64,000 nucleotides of DNA from CAZIAK01 sp964537035. Lineage in GTDB: Bacteria > Planctomycetota > B15-G4. The stretch's first letter is position 1; each line of letters opens with the position of its first letter. Both the position numbers and the translations under genes were made by a program. The DNA lies in NCBI GenBank assembly GCA_964537035.1, contig CAZIAK010000005.1, positions 81,973 through 145,972 of the forward strand. The letters run 5' to 3'. Below, piece by piece: positions 41,426-52,174 of the stretch. The notes beneath the pieces were generated by a model. It was not told where the DNA came from. It saw only the letters and a program-made list of their open reading frames with translations, and searched no databases.

Positions 41426-42577
41426 TCACTTGATCTCGGACAGGCGCACCGAACACCGCTCTCTCGCAGCCACGAGCGCGGCCTCCAGGACCCGCTGGGT
41501 CTGCCAGGCGTCTTCGAAGTCGGGGAGCGCCGCCTCGGCAGTGCCCCCGGACAGCACGCGCACGATGTCAGCGGCCATGTTCACGAAGCCGTGCTCGTAG
41601 CCCAGCACATGGGCGTCGGGCCACCAGGCCGCGGCGTACGGGTGGTTGCCCGCAGACGTGCACATGATTCGGCGCCAGCCCGCAGTTCGAGCCCCCACGC
41701 TCTCTTCGTGCAACCAGAGCACGTTCATGTCCTCGAAGTCGAAGCGCAGCGAACCCTCCGCGCCGTTCACCTCGAGGGTGTTGCGGTTCAGGTGCCCCGG
41801 TGCCACCCGGCTGGCCTCGAAGCTCGCCGTGGCGCCGCCCTTCAACGAAGCCGTGAAGAGCAGGGAGTCGTCGACATCGCTACGGCCTCGACGCCCGCTG
41901 CCGTCTGGCAGCTCTCGCTCACGGACAAACGTCTTGGCCACGGCCCCATGCACCGTGCGGATCTCCTGCCCGGTGACGAAACGGGCCATGTCGATCAGGT
42001 GGGCGTTCAGGTCGCCGTGAGCCCCGCTGCCCGCGCGACGCTTTCGAAAGCGCCAGCTCAGAGGACAGCCAGGCCCTCCCCAGCTCTGCAGATAGGTGGC
42101 CCGTACATGGTGGATCGCGCCCAGGCGCCCTTCGGCCACGAGCTGCTGGGCCAGCGCCACAGCAGGACAGCGGCGATAGTTGAACCAGACAAACGTCTTG
42201 CAACCCTTGGCCTTGCGAGCGGCGTCACGCATGGCCCGGGCGTCGTCGAGAGTGCCAGCCAGGGGTTTCTCGCAGGCCACATGCTTGCCCGCCTCGAGCA
42301 TGGCGATGGCCTGCTCGGCATGCACGTCATTGGGCGTGCCGATATCGACCAGATCGAGAGACGGGTCTGCAGCCAGGTCGGACCAATCGCTGGTGTGACG
42401 GGCCCAGCCCCAGCGTGCGGCGAAGGGAGCCAGCTCGGCCCCGTCCCGGGCGGCCACCGCAGCCAGGACAACAGCTCGGGGCAGATCGAAGAAGCGAGGC
42501 GCCTGTCCCCAGGCATTGCTGTGGGCACGGCCCATGAACTTCTGGCCGATCAACGCGACATTCAGCGGGCGTGCCAT
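41426..42577 (-). CDS. Gfo/Idh/MocA-family NAD(P)-dependent oxidoreductase
   Basis: The 383-residue product has the NAD-binding start ALIGQKFMGRAHSNAWGQAP, then VDIGTPNDVHAEQAIAMLEA and the family EKP motif (GKHVACEKPLAGTL, Lys near residue 105). The His-containing catalytic segment GAHGDLNAHLIDMARFVTG is present. The start ATG 42577 has a GAGAGG ribosome binding site; upstream frame to 42637 is not conserved. It is the first gene of the three-gene sugar unit (oxidoreductase, isomerase, transporter), although 118 bases separate it from the isomerase. Substrate unknown. Confidence 0.92.
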   Translation of the reverse strand: MARPLNVALIGQKFMGRAHSNAWGQAPRFFDLPRAVVLAAVAARDGAELAPFAARWGWARHTSDWSDLAADPSLDLVDIGTPNDVHAEQAIAMLEAGKHVACEKPLAGTLDDARAMRDAARKAKGCKTFVWFNYRRCPAVALAQQLVAEGRLGAIHHVRATYLQSWGGPGCPLSWRFRKRRAGSGAHGDLNAHLIDMARFVTGQEIRTVHGAVAKTFVRERELPDGSGRRGRSDVDDSLLFTASLKGGATASFEASRVAPGHLNRNTLEVNGAEGSLRFDFEDMNVLWLHEESVGARTAGWRRIMCTSAGNHPYAAAWWPDAHVLGYEHGFVNMAADIVRVLSGGTAEAALPDFEDAWQTQRVLEAALVAARERCSVRLSEIK

Positions 42578-42656
42578 GGTGCCTCTCTCTCGAAACGGGT
42601 GCCCAGCCATTCGACGCTCCCCCGGGCCCTGTTGCAAGGACAGGGCCGCTCGCCGA

Positions 42657-44060
42657 TCAGACCACGAGAGCGGTGTGCTGGGGCTGACCCTCCAGCAGCT
42701 GGGCCAGCAGACTCACGCCCTGCTTGCAGAGTCTGCGAGTGGGAGGTGTGCCCAGGCAGACCCGGACCGCGGGGGGAGGCTGAGCAGCGCCCACGGTGAA
42801 GGCGCTGGCCTGGGCCAGGGCCACACCCCTGGAGCGGGCCTGGCCCACGAACTCATCAGCCCGCCAGGGCACCGGCAAGGGCAGCCAGACGTGGGGCGAC
42901 TCACGGTGGCTGGGTGTGGTCGCAGCACTGCAGATCTGGTCGAACAGCTGGCGCCGAGCGGCCACTTCTCGACGCTTCCGTGCGACCACTTCGTCTGCAG
43001 CTCCGCCTTCGATCCAACGTGTGGCGATCTCGGCCATGAGCGGCGCGGCCATCCAGCCCACCGCCGTGACCCGGGCCGCGGTGCGGTCGACCAGGGCGGC
43101 AGTGCCCGGGCCCACGTCCGGCACCAGCAGGTAGCCGATACGCAACCCCGGGGCGATCGACTTCGACGTCCCGGCGATGTACCAGGTCTGTTCAGGTGCC
43201 AGGCTGGCCAGGGTCGGCGGAGGCTGGGCGCAGAGAAAGCCGAAGCTGTCATCTTCGATCACGGCCACATGATGGCGGCGCACGATCTCGACGACGGCCT
43301 GCCTGCGATCGGCCGCGAGCTGCACGCCGGTAGGATTGTGGATCGTCGGCATGGTGTAGAGCGCGGCCACGTTTGGCGCCGCGCAGGCCGCCTCCAGAGC
43401 GCCGGGCAGCAGGCCCCCCTCGTCAGAAGCCACCGCCACCAAGGTCAGCCCCAGCAGTCCGGCCAGGGACTTGATGCCCGGATAGGTCTGAGCTTCGGTG
43501 AGCACCACGTCTCCCGGGCGAGCCAGGACGGACAACACCAGGGTCATGGCGTGTTGGACGCCGCCGCAAACCAACACCCGGTCCACCTCGGCGGCCACAC
43601 CCGAGCGACTGATCCAGCCAGCTCCCGCGGCGCGATGTTCTGGCAGACCGTGGGTCTGGTAGCCGGTGAACAGGTGCGCCTGCTCCGGCTCTTCGGCGAA
43701 GCTGGCGAACAGGGCCCCGGCGTCCAGGAGCAGCGGATCGGTCACCGGGATGTTGAAGTTGAAATCGATGAGCGGCGGGCCCGAACCCTCTTGCAGTACG
43801 GCGGGGCGATCGCGCGCGCCCGAGCGTACGAAGGTCCCCCGGCCCACCGTGCCCTCGACCAGACCTCGTCGGGCGGCCTCGGCGTAGCCCCGAGTCACCG
43901 TGACCACATTGACCCCCAAGGTGCGGGCCAAATCTCTGTGCGTGGGCAGGCGATCCCCGGGGCGCAGCAGGCCACCGCGGATGTCCGCCGCCAACGCATC
44001 GGCGATGGCCACGTACACGGGCCCGGGATCCTCTCGCAGTTGGGGAGACCAGATTGTCAT
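42657..44060 (-). CDS. MocR-type GntR regulator with aminotransferase domain
   Basis: The 467-residue product fuses a GntR winged helix (about 15-80: VYVAIADALAADIRGGLLRP, LPTHRDLARTLGVNVVTVTR, GLVEGTVGRGTFV) to a fold-I aminotransferase with the PLP-lysine block GTSKSIAPGLRIGYLLVP (Lys about 307) and HNPTGVQLAADRRQAVVEIV. MocR regulators sense PLP-adduct metabolites and often control vitamin B6, GABA or taurine genes. It is upstream of the Gfo/Idh gene but separated by 79 bases on the same strand. ATG 44060 is the likely start. An inverted repeat at 44086-44110 may be its operator. Confidence 0.9.
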   Translation of the reverse strand: MTIWSPQLREDPGPVYVAIADALAADIRGGLLRPGDRLPTHRDLARTLGVNVVTVTRGYAEAARRGLVEGTVGRGTFVRSGARDRPAVLQEGSGPPLIDFNFNIPVTDPLLLDAGALFASFAEEPEQAHLFTGYQTHGLPEHRAAGAGWISRSGVAAEVDRVLVCGGVQHAMTLVLSVLARPGDVVLTEAQTYPGIKSLAGLLGLTLVAVASDEGGLLPGALEAACAAPNVAALYTMPTIHNPTGVQLAADRRQAVVEIVRRHHVAVIEDDSFGFLCAQPPPTLASLAPEQTWYIAGTSKSIAPGLRIGYLLVPDVGPGTAALVDRTAARVTAVGWMAAPLMAEIATRWIEGGAADEVVARKRREVAARRQLFDQICSAATTPSHRESPHVWLPLPVPWRADEFVGQARSRGVALAQASAFTVGAAQPPPAVRVCLGTPPTRRLCKQGVSLLAQLLEGQPQHTALVV

Positions 44061-44085
44061 ACCCACATCGTGGCGATGAGCCCAG

Positions 44086-44110
44086 TTGTGTGGCAAGTGT
44101 CTGAGCACAA
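44086..44110. promoter_or_regulatory. Possible MocR operator (inverted repeat)
   Basis: TTGTG (44086-44090) and CACAA (44106-44110) are 15 bases apart, just upstream of the MocR gene and facing the lepB operon. Size and position fit a GntR-type half-site pair, but the repeat is short. Confidence 0.3.
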
Positions 44111-44268
44111 ATGACAGGAGCCTCACCGGCGAACACACCCCGCCCCCAGCCCAGGCTGAACCAGATGAGCGGTTCTGCGCCTCGAAAAGGCATCACCCGC
44201 CCCGTATCGTAACGGCCGACACCCTTGGTCTTTGTCCGCACCCTCCTCGTTGGTAGCTCACCCGGCCC

Positions 44269-45663
44269 GTGGATCAGAGCAAGACTCCCTTCGACCTGAA
44301 GCTGACGGAGAACATCGAGGCCATCGCCATCTCCATCGCGATGGCCCTGGTGCTCAAATTCTTCGTCATCGAGGCCTACCAGATCCCCACCGGCTCCATG
44401 CAGCCGACGATCCTGGGCGATCAGGTCGCGGGCATCAAAGACCGCATCTTCGCGGACAAGCTGGTGACCATGCTGCGGGCCCCCCATCGTTGGGAGGTGA
44501 TGATCTTCAGGTTTCCCCTCGATGAGCGGCGGCTCTACGTCAAGCGCATCGTGGGCCTGCCAGGGGAGACCCTCACCGTTCAGGGCGGAGACATCTGGAT
44601 CGACGGCGAGGTGGCCGCCAAGCCAGACGCGGTCAACGAGTCGGTGCTCAAGACGGTCTTCCCCACCACGGGCGAAGGCATCGATATCGGCCGGGCCTTT
44701 CACTCCACCAGCGAGGCCCCGGTGGACATCTTCTCCGATCGGGCGGTGTTCCCCCCAGGCCAGGCGACCTCCATGAGCCTGCGCAAGAACGTGCGGGACA
44801 AGTACCTCGACGGCTACGACAGCGACTGGGGCATTCACGGTTCTGCGGCAGCCCACAACGCCGTGCCCGACCTCGATCTGGCCCTCACCGTCGCGCTTGA
44901 TCCCGGTGCCTCCGCGTTGAGCCTGCGCTTCGCCACCAACTCGCAAGACACCACATTCGTCTTGCCCGCTGAGGGCAGCGGCGACAGCGCCCGGGTGGAA
45001 CTCACCACAGCCGAGAACCAGAGCCCGCGCACTGTCAACGTCGAAGGCAACAAGACCCTGCCCGTGGGTGCAGAGGTCGAGATCGTCGCCCGCACCATCG
45101 ACCGGCGCATCGTGCTCTGGGTCGACGGCGATGAGTGGCTGCGCTTCGACGACAGCCTGGCTCCCGAGCACCCGGACATCCCCACCCGCAGCACCATTGA
45201 AGTCACCGTTGACGGCGGGGCCACGGTGAGCGACATGGTCGTGCGCCGGGACATCTTCTACCTGCCCAACACGGCGACCAGCGGCAGCCCCATGGCCCAG
45301 TGGACGATCCCCGAAGACAGCTACTTCGGCATGGGCGACAACACACAGAACTCCTATGACAGCCGCAGCTGGCAGACGATCACCTTCGATCTGAACGACG
45401 GTCAGAGCGTCACCGGCTTCGACCTGGAGGTCACCGCCGGCCTGGGCCGCCCGGTGCCCCCGGACGCGAACCCCAAGTACCTGCGCAACGGCAGCATTCT
45501 CTTCGCCGACGTACACGGCGACGAGTACTCGCTCTGGCCCCACGACATCAAGGGCCGCAGCGAACACCCGGCTCCGTTCATTCACGAACGGTACCTGCTG
45601 GGCAAGGCGATCATGGTCTTCTGGCCGGTGTACGATCCCTTCCGCTGGAAGCTGATCCAGTGA
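44269..45663 (+). CDS. lepB: Signal peptidase I with a ~230-residue insert
   Basis: The 464-residue product has one N-terminal membrane helix (AIAISIAMALVLKFFVIEAY), the catalytic Ser in PTGSMQPT (Ser43), and the catalytic Lys in RRLYVKRIVGLPGE (Lys92). Box E follows late (YFGMGDNTQNSYDSRSW, about 352-368). Between Lys92/box D and box E lies about 230 residues (roughly 115-345) with beta-rich sequence (LALTVALDPGASALSLRFAT, VEIVARTIDRRIVLWVDGDE) like a concanavalin/LamG-type sandwich. SPase I cleaves secretory signal peptides at the outer face of the membrane. GTG 44269 is the start; it overlaps lptB by GTGA. Confidence 0.9.
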   Translation: MDQSKTPFDLKLTENIEAIAISIAMALVLKFFVIEAYQIPTGSMQPTILGDQVAGIKDRIFADKLVTMLRAPHRWEVMIFRFPLDERRLYVKRIVGLPGETLTVQGGDIWIDGEVAAKPDAVNESVLKTVFPTTGEGIDIGRAFHSTSEAPVDIFSDRAVFPPGQATSMSLRKNVRDKYLDGYDSDWGIHGSAAAHNAVPDLDLALTVALDPGASALSLRFATNSQDTTFVLPAEGSGDSARVELTTAENQSPRTVNVEGNKTLPVGAEVEIVARTIDRRIVLWVDGDEWLRFDDSLAPEHPDIPTRSTIEVTVDGGATVSDMVVRRDIFYLPNTATSGSPMAQWTIPEDSYFGMGDNTQNSYDSRSWQTITFDLNDGQSVTGFDLEVTAGLGRPVPPDANPKYLRNGSILFADVHGDEYSLWPHDIKGRSEHPAPFIHERYLLGKAIMVFWPVYDPFRWKLIQ

Positions 45664-46433
45664 AGCCCCTGCTCGAGGTCGAGGGCCTGGTCAAGCGCTA
45701 CGGTGATCGCACCGTCGTCCGCGAAGTCGGCTTCTCCGTGGGACGAGGTGAGATCGTCGGCCTGCTGGGGCCCAACGGCGCGGGCAAGACCACCACGTTT
45801 CGCATGACCGTGGGCATGATCCAGCCCGACGAGGGCCATGTCTTCTTGGGTGGCCAGGAGATCACCGAGCTGCCCATGCACCAACGGGCGCGGTGCGGCA
45901 TGGGCTACCTGAGCCAAGAGCCCTCGATCTTTCGGCACATGACCGTCGAGGAGAACATCCTCGCTGTGCTCGAGGCCCGAGGGCTCGGCCGCCGCGACCG
46001 TCGCGCCAGGGCCGACAAGCTCATCGCAGAGTTCAGCATCGAACATGTGGCCAAGTCCCGCTCGGTTACTCTCTCCGGTGGCGAACGTCGTCGGTTGGAG
46101 TTGGCCCGTACCTTGGCCCTCGACCCCGAACTGATCCTTCTTGACGAACCGTTCTCTGGCGTCGATCCCATCGCCGTCGAGGACATCCAAGGGCTGCTCA
46201 TGCAGCTCAAGACACAGGACATCGGCATCCTCATCACCGATCACGCCGTGCGCGAAACGCTCGGCACGACCGACCGGGCCTACATCATCTATGAGGGCGC
46301 CATTTTTCGGCACGGCGACGCCGAGACACTTTCGAATGACCCGCAGGTTCGGGCTGTCTACCTCGGCCAAGGATTCGCTCTGGCAGGTGCCGCGCCAGAG
46401 CAATCCGAGGCAGGAGCAGAGCAGACCCGCTGA
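45660..46433 (+). CDS. lptB: LPS export ABC transporter ATP-binding protein
   Basis: LptB powers extraction of LPS from the inner membrane with LptFG. The 257-residue product has Walker A GPNGAGKTTTFR (38-49), the Q-loop YLSQEPSIFRHMTVEENI (the LptB-type SxFR), signature LSGGERRRLELARTLA and Walker B LILLDEPFSGVDPIAVEDIQ, with switch His in ITDHAVRETL. LptC/FG are not in the window. GTG 45660 overlaps the signal peptidase stop, so the two are translated together. Confidence 0.95.
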   Translation: MKPLLEVEGLVKRYGDRTVVREVGFSVGRGEIVGLLGPNGAGKTTTFRMTVGMIQPDEGHVFLGGQEITELPMHQRARCGMGYLSQEPSIFRHMTVEENILAVLEARGLGRRDRRARADKLIAEFSIEHVAKSRSVTLSGGERRRLELARTLALDPELILLDEPFSGVDPIAVEDIQGLLMQLKTQDIGILITDHAVRETLGTTDRAYIIYEGAIFRHGDAETLSNDPQVRAVYLGQGFALAGAAPEQSEAGAEQTR

Positions 46434-46457
46434 AGCCCGCGCGGAGGGAGAGGCCGC

Positions 46458-47651
46458 TTGAGCATCATCGATAACCACGCAACGACTCCTGATGAGTGGA
46501 TGAGCTTGCACCGATCGGCGATCCTGATCGTCGACGACGACCCCGGCGTGCGCGATGTGGTGGCGCGTTGTCTGCAGCGAGAGCACTATCGCGTGCTGGT
46601 GGCTGGCGGCATCGTCGAAGCCCGCAAGCAGCTCGCCCACGACGACGTCATCATCGCCCTCGTCGACATCACCCTGGCCAACGGTGAGAGCGGGCTCGAC
46701 CTGCTCAACGAGTTGCACCAGTCCAGGCCCGACGTGGACGTCATCATGATGACCGCGAACTCGGACGTCACCTCTGCCGTCGACGCCCTGCAGAAGGGCG
46801 CCTACGACTACCTCTGCAAGCCGTTCCCGTTCCAGGTGCTGGCCGCCGCGGTCAAACGCGCAGTCGACCGCAACCGCTTCGCCGAGCGAGCGCAGATGCT
46901 CGATCAGATCGACGCCCAGCGGGCCGCCAGCGAAGAACACCTGCAGCAGTTCTTGATGTCCCTGGCCAGCGTGATCGACGCCAAGAGCCGCTTCACCTCC
47001 CAGCACAGCCGTCGGGTCTCGGGACTCAGTCGGCTGCTGGCCGAAGCCCTGGGCATGTCGTCAGATCACTGCGACCTGATCGCCCTCGGTGGCCGCCTGC
47101 ACGACATCGGCAAGATCGGCACCCCCGACGCCATCCTCGACAAACCTGGCGCCCTGACGGCTGACGAGTACGGCATCATCAAGGAGCACCCGGCCCTGGG
47201 CGACGAGCTCATCGCCCCCATCAAGGACCTGGCCGTGCTGCGGCCCATGATCCGCTGGCACCATGAGTCTCTCGACGGCAAGGGCTACCCCGATGGCCTC
47301 CCCGGTCACCAGGTCCCCAACGAGGCCTGGGTGGTGAAGACTGCCGACTACTGGGAAGCGATCACGTCCCAGCGCCCCTACCGCGAGCCCATGGCCCTGG
47401 GCAAGGCGGTGCGGGTGCTGCGCGGTGAGAGCGGCTCGCGCATTCCGGCCCACATCGTCGAGACGTTCATCGAGGCGATTCAGGGCCATCCCCTGGCAGT
47501 GGCTCCCTCCGCACCCACCGCCCGGCCCGCCGTGGAAGCAGACATCGACCTGGCCCGGTCGGTCAAGGTGATCCGCCGCAGCGCAGCCCAGCTGGCTTCC
47601 CTGGAGGGAGACCGTCACCAGCACTCACAGCAAGGGGGCGCGGGGGCCTGA
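46458..47651 (+). CDS. Response regulator with HD-GYP c-di-GMP phosphodiesterase domain
   Basis: The 397-residue product has an N-terminal receiver domain (VDDDPGVRD; phospho-acceptor Asp70 in ALVDITLA; Lys121 in LCKPF), a short coiled linker (about 148-170), and an HD-GYP domain with GGRLHDIGKIG (His214/Asp215), HPALGDELIAP and HHESLDGKGYPDG (about 267-279). HD-GYP domains degrade c-di-GMP. TTG 46458 has a strong GGAGGGAG ribosome binding site 8 bases upstream (about 46444-46451); an ATG at 46500 is the alternative. It lies after lptB; no sensor kinase or GGDEF gene is close. It may tune the level read by the riboswitch at 32591. Confidence 0.92.
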   Translation: MSIIDNHATTPDEWMSLHRSAILIVDDDPGVRDVVARCLQREHYRVLVAGGIVEARKQLAHDDVIIALVDITLANGESGLDLLNELHQSRPDVDVIMMTANSDVTSAVDALQKGAYDYLCKPFPFQVLAAAVKRAVDRNRFAERAQMLDQIDAQRAASEEHLQQFLMSLASVIDAKSRFTSQHSRRVSGLSRLLAEALGMSSDHCDLIALGGRLHDIGKIGTPDAILDKPGALTADEYGIIKEHPALGDELIAPIKDLAVLRPMIRWHHESLDGKGYPDGLPGHQVPNEAWVVKTADYWEAITSQRPYREPMALGKAVRVLRGESGSRIPAHIVETFIEAIQGHPLAVAPSAPTARPAVEADIDLARSVKVIRRSAAQLASLEGDRHQHSQQGGAGA

Positions 47652-47774
47652 GGCAGTCAACTGACTTCAAGGTCGCATTGACCCCAGAGGGCTTGATTGA
47701 CATACTGCTGGGCTGGATTGAGCGCGAAAAAGAGCCCCCCATAACGGCTCCCGAGCCCCGCCCTGAGCCCCGCA

Positions 47775-48533
<759 letters not shown>

Positions 48534-48593
48534 ATACCCCCCTGCGCATGGGCCAGCCTGGGCCGCGCAACACACCACCTGAGGAGCCGTTTC

Positions 48594-49568
<975 letters not shown>

Positions 49569-49651
49569 CCCTCCCTCGCCCTGCTCACCCCGCCCCTGGC
49601 AGCCAGCAGCCCGCGCAGCACCTCGCCCACGGGTTGGTAAGCTCGTGAGCC

Positions 49652-50602
49652 ATGCGCTGCCTCGTTGTCTGCCTGATCGCCCTGTCCCTCGCCTGCCAGG
49701 GCAAGAGTTCTGCCTCTGACGCCTCCGCCGGGGTGCACTCGGCGGACAGCTCAGGGCCCGCCGTTGCCGGTCGAGCCGTCGAGGCACTCGATGACCCAGT
49801 CGGTCTCGACAGCATCGACCCGGGCGAAGACACACCCCTGGTGCGAGCCGAGCTGCTCACCGCCGCTCAGAGCTTCACCGCCGGGACCGAGACCCTGCTG
49901 GCCCTGCGACTCACCATGGCGCCGGGCTGGCATGTCTACTGGCGCGGAGCGAACGACACGGGGCTGCCGCTGAACGTGTCCTGGGAGTTGCCTCGAGGAG
50001 TGGACGTCGGGCCCCTCTCCTGGCCCGCACCTGAACGCCATGTGTCGGACGCAGGGCTTCTCGACCACGTCTACTTCGGCGAGCTGATCCTGCTGGCCGC
50101 CCTGTCCTTGCCTGCAGACCTGCCCCCAGAACCACTCACGGTCGCGGTCCAGGTCGATTGGTTGGTCTGCGCTGAGACCTGTTTGCCGGGCGACGCTTCC
50201 CTCGAGCTCACCTTGCCCGTGCGTTTGCCAGGTGCACCGGGTGAGCCGCCCTTGCACGACGGCCCGGGGGACAACGCCCAGGTGCTGCACCGCGCTCTCG
50301 CCGCCTTGCCAGGCGCAGAACCGGCAGGCCTCTCTGTGGATTGGTCCGCCGATCAGATCGTGCTGACCGTGCCCGGTGCGAGCGGACTGGCGTTCTTCCC
50401 CAGAGACGACGGGCTGGCCCTGGCTGAGATGGTCAGCCGGGGCGAATCTCCGACGGACACGTTGCAGCTGCTCCGCGACCGAGGCCTGGCCGGTGGCGAT
50501 CGCCTGGTGGGCATCCTGGCTGTGCACAGGGACGGCACGGCGCAGCCCAGCCATCACCGGCTCGACCTCGCCCCGCCCACCAGAGAAGACCAACGGCGAT
50601 GA
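49652..50602 (+). CDS. Lipoprotein with DsbD/ScsB N-terminal-type domain
   Basis: The 316-residue product has a lipobox LSLAC (Cys15) after a short hydrophobic segment. From about residue 60 it matches the DsbD-alpha/ScsB domain: RLTMAPGWHVYWRGANDTGL, PLNVSWELPRGVDVGPLSWP, HVYFGELILLAALSLP and DWLVCAETCLPG, where the Cys pair (about 173 and 177) can accept electrons in the DsbD fold. The DsbD membrane domain is missing, so reducing power must come from another protein. It precedes a redoxin lipoprotein by 64 bases. It probably works in periplasmic thiol chemistry. Confidence 0.82.
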   Translation: MRCLVVCLIALSLACQGKSSASDASAGVHSADSSGPAVAGRAVEALDDPVGLDSIDPGEDTPLVRAELLTAAQSFTAGTETLLALRLTMAPGWHVYWRGANDTGLPLNVSWELPRGVDVGPLSWPAPERHVSDAGLLDHVYFGELILLAALSLPADLPPEPLTVAVQVDWLVCAETCLPGDASLELTLPVRLPGAPGEPPLHDGPGDNAQVLHRALAALPGAEPAGLSVDWSADQIVLTVPGASGLAFFPRDDGLALAEMVSRGESPTDTLQLLRDRGLAGGDRLVGILAVHRDGTAQPSHHRLDLAPPTREDQRR

Positions 50603-50666
50603 TCCAGACCTCGTTGCACACTCACCGGCTCGCTCCCCGCCCCTCACCCTGAGGCAAGACACGATC

Positions 50667-51320
50667 ATGAGACAGACCCTGACTGCAGTTCTCGGCATCA
50701 CCGCGTTGCTCCTGGCCACGGGATGCCAAGGAGCTCCCCAGCCCAGCGATGGCGCTGCTGATGAAATCGTGGAGGTCGTGGCCCTGCCCCTGCCTGACGA
50801 CGCCACACTCGCCGCCGACTTCACCTTGACCGATACGACAGGAGAAGAGCACCAGCTCTTCGACTACCTCGACGCCAACAAGACGGTGGTGCTCGAGTGG
50901 TTCAACCCCGAATGCCCGGTGAGTCGCCGCTACCACAGCCCCGAGCGGGTCATGGCTGCGGCCTACAGTGAAGTGCTCGACGACGATCTGGTCTGGCTGG
51001 CCATCAACTCGGGCGCACCCGGCAACCAGGGCCACGGGCTGGAGCTCAACCGCCAGGCCATCAACGACTGGGAGATCGCCTACCCCGTGCTCATCGACGA
51101 GAGCGGCGACGTGGGCCGTGCGTTCGGGGCCAAGACCACGCCGCACATGTTTGTCATTCGGCCCGACCGGGTCATCGCCTACGACGGCGCCATCGATGAC
51201 TCCGGAGGCAGAGGAGAGGCGAGCGAGAACCTGGTGGTGTCCGCAGTGGCGGCATGCCGCAGGGGTGAGCTGCCCGAGAACGGGCGCACCAGAGCCTTTG
51301 GCTGCAGTGTGAAGTACTGA
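50667..51320 (+). CDS. Redoxin/AhpC-TSA-family lipoprotein
   Basis: The 217-residue product has a lipobox LATGC (Cys20). The mature part has a thioredoxin fold with VVLEWFNPECPVSRRYHSPE (single peroxidatic-type Cys83), VWLAINSG, IAYPVLIDESGDVGRAFGAK and the cis-Pro region TTPHMFVIRPDRVIAYDGAI. This is the thiol peroxidase/redoxin group common in outer-membrane bacteria. A C-terminal Cys (AFGCSVKY) could be the resolving residue. ATG 50667 is the start. It lies with the DsbD-like lipoprotein, which suggests a shared periplasmic redox task. Confidence 0.85.
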   Translation: MRQTLTAVLGITALLLATGCQGAPQPSDGAADEIVEVVALPLPDDATLAADFTLTDTTGEEHQLFDYLDANKTVVLEWFNPECPVSRRYHSPERVMAAAYSEVLDDDLVWLAINSGAPGNQGHGLELNRQAINDWEIAYPVLIDESGDVGRAFGAKTTPHMFVIRPDRVIAYDGAIDDSGGRGEASENLVVSAVAACRRGELPENGRTRAFGCSVKY

Positions 51321-51403
51321 CCTGCTGCGTCGGCGCCCCCGTCCTGGCATGGGCGCGGCGCCGATGGTGTGCTCGACGCCCTTGCCGCTCCCGTGACCAG
51401 GCC

Positions 51404-52165
51404 TCAGGTCTCCTGGCGCTGGGACAGCTCCATCAGCTTGGCGTACTTCAAGAAGACGTAGAACGCGGCGACGCTGCAAAGCACCAGACCGCGCCAGCCA
51501 TCTAGCAAGCCACGCTGCAACAGGTACATGCGCAGGAAGCGTCCCGCGGGGCGGAAGATCAAGCGCGCGACCGAGCCCCGCTCACCGCGCTCGAAGCGAT
51601 CGGCGGCCATGGTGTCGGTGTAGCGCCCGATGCGCGCGAAGTGATCGGCCAGGTCACGATAGGGTTGGTGGTTGAGGCGGCCGCTCAGTCGTGCCTCCGA
51701 GCCCTGCACCTCGAGTCGATCGTGGGGATCCTCCCCCGCCCAGCGCGCAGCTCCCCGCCGCACCAGACGGAGGCGCCACTGCGGCGACCAACCGCAATGG
51801 TCGATCCAGGCTCCCAGGTACAGGTTGCGTCGGTTGAGCCCGTAGCCCACCGGCCCATCGTCGGCATCGGCGGCCAGCACCTGGGCGATGGCCTGACGCA
51901 ACGGGTCATCGAGCCACTCGTCCGCGTCGATGTTGAGCACCCAGTCGCAGCGGGCCAGCTCGAGGGCCATCTGCTTCTGACGCACGTGCCCCAAGAAGGC
52001 CTGGCTGTGAAACTCTGCGCCCGCGTCTTCGGCGATCTGACGCGTGCCATCGGTGCTCAGGGAATCGAGCACGATGATCTGGTCTGCCAGGCCCTCTAGA
52101 GAGGCCAGGCAGCGAGGCAGATTCTGCTCCTCGTTCAGAGTCGTGATGGCCACGGAGAGCTTCAA
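51404..52165 (-). CDS. Family 2 glycosyltransferase (WaaE/KdtX-like)
   Basis: The 253-residue product has a GT-A fold: SVAITTLNEEQNLPRCLASL, IIVLDSLSTDGTRQIAEDAG and the metal motif NIDADEWLDDPL. The central YLGAWIDHCGWSPQWRLRLV and HHxx-like HQPYRDL region are typical of LPS-core glucosyl/heptosyl-type enzymes of the WaaE group. A hydrophobic C-terminal part (LVLCSVAAFYVFLKYAK) suggests membrane association. It is the last gene of the purH strand unit, starting 9 bases after purH. The acceptor is unknown. Confidence 0.88.
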   Translation of the reverse strand: MKLSVAITTLNEEQNLPRCLASLEGLADQIIVLDSLSTDGTRQIAEDAGAEFHSQAFLGHVRQKQMALELARCDWVLNIDADEWLDDPLRQAIAQVLAADADDGPVGYGLNRRNLYLGAWIDHCGWSPQWRLRLVRRGAARWAGEDPHDRLEVQGSEARLSGRLNHQPYRDLADHFARIGRYTDTMAADRFERGERGSVARLIFRPAGRFLRMYLLQRGLLDGWRGLVLCSVAAFYVFLKYAKLMELSQRQET

Positions 52166-52174
52166 AGGCGAACC

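Noticed and set aside
43423..45585. 720-residue minus-strand frame over lepB and the MocR gene
   Set aside because: It mixes a lepB antisense shadow with an out-of-frame copy of the MocR gene; both real genes have clear motifs.
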